From contig ML662442.1 of assembly GCA_007570785.1 (NCBI GenBank), positions 33,651,909 to 33,715,908 of the forward strand: a DNA stretch of 64,000 nucleotides, in the 5' to 3' direction. Below, piece after piece: positions 58,343-64,000 of this stretch; position 1 is the stretch's first letter, and every line of letters begins with the position of its first letter. This stretch comes from Antilocapra americana. Taxonomy: Eukaryota; Chordata; Mammalia; Artiodactyla; Antilocapridae. The translations under genes were made by a program, and so were the position numbers. Under the pieces are notes generated by a model. The model made no database searches, had not been told where the DNA came from, and saw only the letters and a list, made by a program, of their open reading frames with translations.

Positions 58343-59681
58343 ATAAGGAAGCCTAAAACTGCTTTTTCCCTCAAAGACCCAACTATCTTTTTAGTCAGTG
58401 TCACCAGCAGGACGTAATGCTGGATGCCAGAGGGGACATTAACAGCGAGAAATGGGGAACATGGGGGAGATAAAAGAGGAAGAAAAGAATTGACTATAAA
58501 AGGTAGACAAAGAATAGAAGCCAAGCAGAGGAGCAGAGTCAGAGTGACTTGATGACAGTACCTGCCTCATTAGGAGCTGGCACAGAAGGACTTACCTCTC
58601 TCACCTCTCCTTTCATTAGAGCATCCTCTCAGCCTACCAGAGAGGTAGAGGTTGGAGATTCTGAATGGTCACCTGGAAAAAGTCCTAACGTTTCCTGCCA
58701 ATGTTTTTACTCTCACTCTTTGGTATGCCCAGCTTAATAATTTATCAGTTGCTTACTCTAGCAATTTAGCAGATATTTATGGAGCAACACCAAGTCCAAA
58801 ACCCAGTTGTTGGCACCTCAGCAATGAGATACTAAACATTTTAGATCTAGAACTACAGCAGATCTTGTCTGTGTATCACCCATAGGTGTGTATTTCTTTT
58901 ATCACTTTAACTGAAACAAGTGGCTTTCTCATATGCAATAAGATGATTTCCTAGTGTCCAAGAGTTAAAACTAGCATACTGTTAACTTTTTTTACTTCAA
59001 AATTGTGAAGGAGATATGTGAGATGAAAGGGAGAAATGGGAATTGTTTTCATTAAGATATTTCATCAAAATATCTTTCCCAGATAACCTATTCCAGAAGA
59101 GATAATTCTCAGGTTTCTACTTGGATACTGCCATTATCCAAAAAGTCATTGAAATAAGATTGCTACAATACATTATATTGTCATATTCACATACCTACTT
59201 AAAAGAAAAAAAATACTTTGGTGATAGCTCCTCGGCAGAATACATTATGTGTTCTGAATGAATAAGATTAAGAAGGCAAAATATCAAAGAATGATGTTCT
59301 TTCCAAAAGTAATTCTTCATAAAAACACCAAGACTTTTGGCACTCCATAAATATCATTTTTATAACTATTATAATTAAAAGAACCAAACTGAGAAAAGAT
59401 GTTGAGCCCAATGTGAAAAACAACCCCATGCCTTCCTTTCGGAAGGTGTCCAGAATGATTGGAAGTACTAGGATTATGCAAATGAAATGAGGAATTGTCT
59501 ATAGTGACCTCCTCTTGAACTAAACAAAGCTTTTAAATTGCCATAAATTTCTTCAGTTGTATTCTCAAGTGAGTCAGTGCCAAAACCATAGAATAAGGGC
59601 AGTGCAGGACAGTAGCCACCAACCAAATAAACTGGCTCCTTCAGGAGAAGCTGAAGGGTGTCAAGGTAATGCCTAATTCAG
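58343..59681. other. Unique sequence
   Basis: No recognised gene or repeat. A cggcagaatac stretch near 59233 was checked as U6-like and rejected. Confidence 0.5.
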
Positions 59682-59695
59682 TTCATTATAATAAT

Positions 59696-59905
59696 TGTGT
59701 GTGCATGCTCAGCTGCTTGATCATGTCCAACTCTTTTGGAGCCCCGTGGACTGTAATCTGTCCATGGAATTTCCCAGGCAAGAATACTGGAATGGGTTGT
59801 CATTTCCTCCTCCAGGGGATCTTCCAACCCAGGGTTCGAACCCACACCTCCTGTGTCTCCTGCATTGGCAGGCAGATTCTTTATCAATGCACCACCTGGG
59901 AAGCC
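59696..59905 (-). mobile_element. Bov-tA SINE (antisense) with TSDs
   Basis: catgctcagctgcttgatc, gtccaactcttttggagcc, aggggatcttccaaccc, a cgaacccacacctcctg block and caccacctgggaagcc. TSDs ttcattataataat (59682-59695) and tcattataacaat (59907-59919). Confidence 0.94.
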
Positions 59906-60029
59906 GTCATTATAACAATACATGTAGACTTTTGTGTAGGAGTTTCTGTGAGAGATACAAGGGGAATACAGTACATTTCCTGTCCTTAGAGACTGATATT
60001 ATAACGAGCTAGACAGACAATTGTTCTAA

Positions 60030-60560
60030 CAATTGTAAGGCATACGTGCATCAAGTATCTATTATGTGTCACTCTCTATTCTAGATGCTGGAAATAAAGC
60101 AAAGAACAAATATCTCTGCCTCCATGGTATAAAGACTGATATGGAGTAAAACAAAGCAGAGAGGGGGGCTGCAGTGTTGGCTCAACTGATAAATAAGGTG
60201 TCTGGGGGAGTCTTCACAAAGAAGGTGGCATTTGAATAAAGACCCAGATGGCTCAGTGGTAAAGAACCCACCTGCCAATGCAAGAGATGCAGGTGACCCG
60301 GGTTTGATCCCTGGATCAGGAAGAGCCCCTGGAAAAGAAAATGGTACCCACTCCAGTATTCTTGCCTGAAGAATTACATGGACAGAGGAGCCTGGTGGGC
60401 TACAGTCCATGGGTTTGAAGAGAGCTGAACAGGACTCAGCGACTGAGCACACGAGTGTGCATGCACGAAGAAAGTCAAAGGGTGACTCACTGGGAGATCA
60501 GGGAAGATCATCCTAGGCAGGAAAAGAGCAGGGCGAAGGAAGAGTCTTTGAGGAAGCTAG
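60030..60560 (-). repeat. L2 LINE fragment (antisense), split by Bov-tA
   Basis: Left piece (60030-60243): tcaagtatctattatgtgtc, attctagatgctggaaataa, then a caaagaaggtggcatttgaa block. Right piece (60456-60560): actcactgggagatcaggg, agcagggcgaaggaag. The Bov-tA lies between them. Confidence 0.65.
60244..60452 (+). mobile_element. Bov-tA SINE (sense) inside L2
   Basis: cagatggctcagtggtaaag, ggtttgatccctggatc, tacccactccagtattc, ggtgggctacagtccatgg, gactcagcgactgagc. Confidence 0.9.
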
Positions 60561-61430
60561 GCAGATGTGTGTGATGCTCGGCGTGAGCAAGGAGCAGTGG
60601 GAGAGGGTGAGAGCAAGTGTGGTGTACTGGCATCTACCCGCCTCTGACAGCCCAGGCTCTGTGGATTACTTGTGTTCCTTGCCTCCCTAACAGAGCCTGC
60701 TGCTTCTTTCTGCCCTTGGCATCCTACCCATTTCTCCACTTTTCCTTGTGCGAGAAGGGCTTCGGTCATCCTGCCCCTGACTCTGGGGCCCAGTCCCTTT
60801 CCACAGCTTACTCATCTGTTTTCTTAGCTGGCTTACCTCTTCTGACGTTTTTTTAAAAATCAAATGAATAGGTTATCTCTCAGGACAGCATCTGAATCAC
60901 AGCCCAGTCTAGAATCTTCAGTCCTGTGAATAATGCTGCAAACGACGGAAGGAACAGGAGAGGTGCAGACAGGCTTGCAGTCAGTGCACAGGAGAAACAT
61001 GAGAGACGTTTCCTGAGGGGCTCTGAAGAAACAGCCCATGGCACCCTCCCACCTCTTGGCCAGATGGGTCTTATCTCTCACACCCCTTCCACCCTGTTTC
61101 TGCAGCCTAGCCATCACTTATACAGGAAACTAATCAGTCACTGAGTTCATGCATGGACAGGATCCCTTCCTTGTGGGTTTCTGAGTTTTCTTGTCCTGTC
61201 CAGCCCTTGTATCTTTGATATCTTTTCACCAGAATGGTTTACCTGAGAGTAAGCACAGATAACAGAGGGGTATGCAGTGACTGTGATGTGAGCTTCAAAG
61301 GAAACTGAATGGGTGCAAAAATGTTTATATTGGAAGGAAAGAAAGATTGACAGAGAGTAGGGAGAAAGGGAAATGTATCCAGGGCATATATAAGAAGACA
61401 CACGCCAAGCCCTGCATAGAAGCAGTGGTT
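60561..61430. other. Unique sequence
   Basis: No recognised repeat or gene. Overlapping open frames at 60557-60856 and 60860-61144 lie on both strands and share no recognised family. Confidence 0.5.
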
Positions 61431-61565
61431 TCCAATATCCCTGCCTACTGGTTAGAGTCACCTGAGGATCTCTCGAAACCTACCGCTCAGTTCCCAGTTA
61501 AAGGAGAACCTCTGTGGTGAAGCCAAGGCTTGTATTTCCTTAATGACTCTGCTGTGCTTCCAGGA
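61425..61565 (+). repeat. Possible MER5-like hAT remnant
   Basis: gcagtggtttccaatatccc, then gttagagtcacctgaggatc and a matching tail near ttgtatttccttaatgac fit the outline of the non-autonomous hAT element MER5. Only weak support. Confidence 0.45.
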
Positions 61566-61794
61566 GCTCCACTGAGTGGAGCCCAACAAAGGCCTGTTCT
61601 CTGCTGATCCTACCTTCCTGCAGGTGTGTGCAGAAGACCCTGCCTGCCTGCCTGGGCAGGACTCCTTCCTGGGCCTCCCTCCCACATTTGGGGCCTCCCA
61701 AACTGGGCTCCACCCAGACAGCCCTGTAGGGGAGAGGGAAAGGGATGGCTAAGTGATCCAGTGTTTGCATAAGACCCTTGGATCATACCTTGGA
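61566..61794. other. Unique sequence, overlapping chance frames
   Basis: Three overlapping minus-strand open frames (to 61822) reflect the GC-rich composition rather than a gene. Confidence 0.4.
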
Positions 61795-61985
61795 TCCAAG
61801 TCAGCAGTGCAGCCTTGGGCAAGTTACTTAACCTCTCCTGGCCTCTGTTCCTTTACTTGTAAACAGAAAATGATAATAACACCCACCTCACGTGCTTGTA
61901 CTGATTCCATGAAGTCTAAGTGTAAATTTCCTCACGCAGAGCCCAGCACATAGTAGACGGCTGCTATTTGATGTCAGCCAAGCTT
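61795..61985 (+). repeat. MIR SINE (sense)
   Basis: ccttgggcaagttacttaac, ctctcctggcctctgttcc, ttgtaaacagaaaatgataa, gattccatgaagtctaag, gagcccagcacatagtag. A clear sense MIR. Confidence 0.88.
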
Positions 61986-62059
61986 GTCAACCCAGCATGT
62001 ACACCCCAGCATGTACCCAGATTCTGGAATCAAGGTGTGACAGTTTCTTAATTCACTGA
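61986..62059. repeat. Short tandem duplication
   Basis: cccagcatgtacac and cccagcatgtacc lie in tandem near 61992-62020, a near-duplicate 14-bp unit. Confidence 0.7.
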
Positions 62060-62450
62060 ATCTTCAAACTTGAACTGTTTTTAATTTCTCTCTTCTTCTG
62101 TCTTCTCCATGGTGTCCCTCACATTCCCATCTTGTTCCCTCTGCCTGGCCTAGCCTCTCTCTGTGAAGGACAGAGCCTGCATGATTCCTTTGCATCTTTG
62201 ATGTTCATCTCATGATCATCTCCCTGAAACTCCCTTCACCCCTTGCCAAACTACTCACTTCCTCAGTGCTCCTGAGATGCCCTCTGCTATCTCTAGCTCT
62301 GCTTTTATCACAGTGTGTTATAACTATCTATGTGCGTACCCCTCACCCCCACTAGAACTGAGCTCCTCAAAGTACTTTATTTATCTCGTTTATTTGATGC
62401 TTACGACAGTGCCCAGTATACCACAAGTATTCAATATATTTTGAATGACT
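62060..62450 (+). repeat. L2 LINE 3' end (sense)
   Basis: Order: ccttcaccccttgccaaac, gctctgcttttatcacag, actagaactgagctcctc, a gacagtgcccagtatacc block and ttttgaatgacttaattg. The 3' terminal repeat is partly decayed. Confidence 0.7.
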
Positions 62451-63896
62451 TAATTGCTCTAAAATATATTTTCTGGTGGCCTGTTAAGATAGACACTCCT
62501 GTCTGCCCACTCTAAAATTTCTATCATTGGAATCATTTTCTTGGGTTAAATTATAAAAATACCACCAAATGGACAGAAATCTAGTTAAAATGTACCTATG
62601 TTTACACACACACACAGAGATACAGGATAGAGCAGAGGAGCAAGGACTGTCCTCTGCAGACAGCCCCATCCTTGCCCTCGGCCTCAGTGTCCTCAGATGA
62701 ACAGTGCAGTCCTGGGCTAGGGAGGCTCTCAGATTCCCTCCACTTCTAAAACCCCGAGAATCTAGGCTCAGAGCTTGGGGAGGTTCAGAGAAGCTGATTC
62801 TGAGGGAGGAAGATGGAGGAAAGGACTGGTCCATGGAGACCAGATCCAGCATCATAATCTGATGGGCAGAAGACTGAATGGGAAATGATGCAATCTGTGT
62901 GGGAAGAATAATCCAGAAGGAGCAGGTCTTGATACAGGGCCAGAGGACCCTGGAGGAGGGGCTGAGAAACAGGGAATAAGAAATGGGGATACATAGGAGG
63001 AGGAGGAGGCCACCAGAGAGCAAGCACAATGAAAGGGCTCAGGAGAGAGAGATGAAACTGGAGGGTTGGTTGGAGATTCAGTTGACAAAAGCATAAAATG
63101 GATAAGAGAACAGTGAAGATGCCACATAAGGTGCAGTCTACCTAGCCCTGAAAATCTCCCAGAAGAAAGTCAAAAGTCAAGTCCTCTGAATTCAAAGTGG
63201 CCTCAGGTGGTGAATGGGACAAGGGCCCAAAGGTCCAGTGGTCAGCCCATCTTTCAGAACTACTACGCCCAGCCTTGATTCACGGGAGGCGTACCCATGT
63301 ACTGTGGTGCAGGAGCTGTTTAATACTTAGTGCACCTGAAACTATTCATAAGTCTGCTTTTCTCCACTGTCCTGGCCAGAACTCTCATTTAAATCAGGGC
63401 AGGCCATCTCCATTGCTTCAGGCTGTGAAAACTGCCCTGTTTCCTGTTTCTCCTATATTACAGGTGGACAGCATGGAAAAACCTCTGTTTGTGACTACTA
63501 GCATTTTTGAAAATGCCTGCCCTGCTGGTATTTGGCTGAATTTTGAACAGCTATCTAACTATGCTGGCTAGCCAGCTGCTGTGAGAATGACAGGGTGATC
63601 TTTATTCATTTCCAACATTCATATAACATAATAAGATATGGCAAACTTAACAGTAAAGCCTATGAATAAATTAGCATCAAAAATTGATATGGATGTTTGA
63701 AAACAAAATTACATTTGCCAATAAATTTTAATTTGTTGTAGCAGAAAGTGATAAAAAAAAATGGAGGGTATTTTTCCGAAGTTTAACTGGGAATTCAAAA
63801 AACCATGCAAATATACTGTTTACAAATCAACTGTCTATACCATGCCATGCACATTATGCTCTCTGCATGGTCCTTATTTTTCTCATTCTCTCTTTA
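62451..63896. other. Unique sequence, purine-rich in part
   Basis: No recognised repeat. The 181-codon minus-strand frame at 62484-63029 and the plus-strand frame at 63197-63571 have no recognised protein character, no start context and no splice support. Confidence 0.45.
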
Positions 63897-64000
63897 AAGT
63901 GAAAGTTGCTCAGTCATGTCTGACTCTTTGCGATCCCATGTCCATGGAATTCTCCAGGCCAAAACACTGGAGTGGGTAGCCTTTCCTTTCTCCAGAGGAT
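63897..64000 (-). mobile_element. Bov-tA SINE (antisense), cut by the window edge
   Basis: aagtgaaagttgctcagtc, catgtctgactctttgcg, gccaaaacactggagtggg, tttctccagaggat. The copy continues past the window edge. It has lost one arm of the ccatggact hairpin (cccatg directly followed by tccatgg at 63936-63947). Confidence 0.9.

Noticed and set aside
59222..59300. Possible U6-like snRNA remnant (ctcggcagaatac)
   Set aside because: Only the short cggcag block matches; the rest of the expected U6 order is absent.
62484..63029. 181-codon minus-strand frame, leucine-rich start resembling a signal peptide
   Set aside because: The sense strand is a purine-rich stretch, which gives long antisense pyrimidine-coded leucine/serine/proline frames by chance. 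There is no Kozak-like context, splice site or recognised family, although a protein search would settle it.
63197..63571. 124-codon plus-strand frame
   Set aside because: No recognisable domain, no intact gene context; treated as chance.
1..64000. Undescribed gene system, CRISPR array, phage or operon
   Set aside because: No tandem spacers, operons or ribosome-binding sites occur; the repeat content is that of a bovid chromosome.

Overview
The window is non-coding, AT-rich mammalian nuclear DNA from a ruminant, almost certainly a bovid (cattle, sheep, goat, buffalo or a relative). The diagnostic content is the repeats. There are at least seven BovB (RTE-type LINE) segments, about seventeen Bov-tA/BovA SINE copies, and three short 3' fragments of the ruminant-type L1. 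There are also three CHR-type tRNA-derived SINEs shared by whales and ruminants, plus a background of old MIR, L2 and L1M copies. No sign of a bacterial, viral or organellar genome is visible. I cannot tell the bovid species apart from this sequence alone.

No complete host protein-coding gene, rRNA, tRNA gene or CRISPR array can be supported. The long open frames are remnants of BovB or L1 reverse transcriptase read on the minus strand, tRNA-SINE frames, or chance frames. One 50-80 bp segment near 53.93-54.00 kb looks like a possible isolated minus-strand exon, but it is unproven. The region reads as intergenic or deep-intronic.

Layout. 0-7 kb: a CA/TA microsatellite, a BovB 3' end, an L1 3' end followed by a small CpG-rich unique patch, a CHR SINE with target-site duplications (TSDs), a 1.75 kb BovB inserted into an older MIR, and a Bov-tA. 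7-14.2 kb: unique sequence, a 5'-truncated BovA, an internal BovB reverse-transcriptase fragment flanked by 9-bp direct repeats, another BovB 3' end, a MaLR-like LTR broken by a Bov-tA, and a second Bov-tA broken by an ERV LTR-like insert. 14-28 kb: mostly unique AT-rich sequence with L2, an antisense L1M split by a BovA, CHR, MIR and Bov-tA. 28-31 kb: a BovA2 dimer with a CTG tract and a 2.1 kb antisense L1M with ORF2 remnants. 31-38.8 kb: L2-like sequence, a conserved-looking unique block at 33.4-34.1 kb, an old L1 3' end, and a nested L2/BovB/Bov-tA cluster. 38.8-42.4 kb: a near-full-length antisense BovB (endonuclease plus reverse transcriptase, decayed) carrying a younger L1 with a perfect 16-bp TSD. 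42.4-64 kb: unique DNA sprinkled with MIR, L2, BovB and Bov-tA.

Nothing here works together as a gene system. The story is the order of insertion: MIR and L2 first, then L1M, then CHR, BovB and Bov-tA, with ruminant L1 and BovA2 copies among the youngest judged by TSD quality. I did not find an undescribed biological system. The most useful leads are the candidate exon, three unique blocks that could be conserved regulatory elements, a 3'-less BovB fragment with direct repeats, and a template-switch-like inverted repeat.
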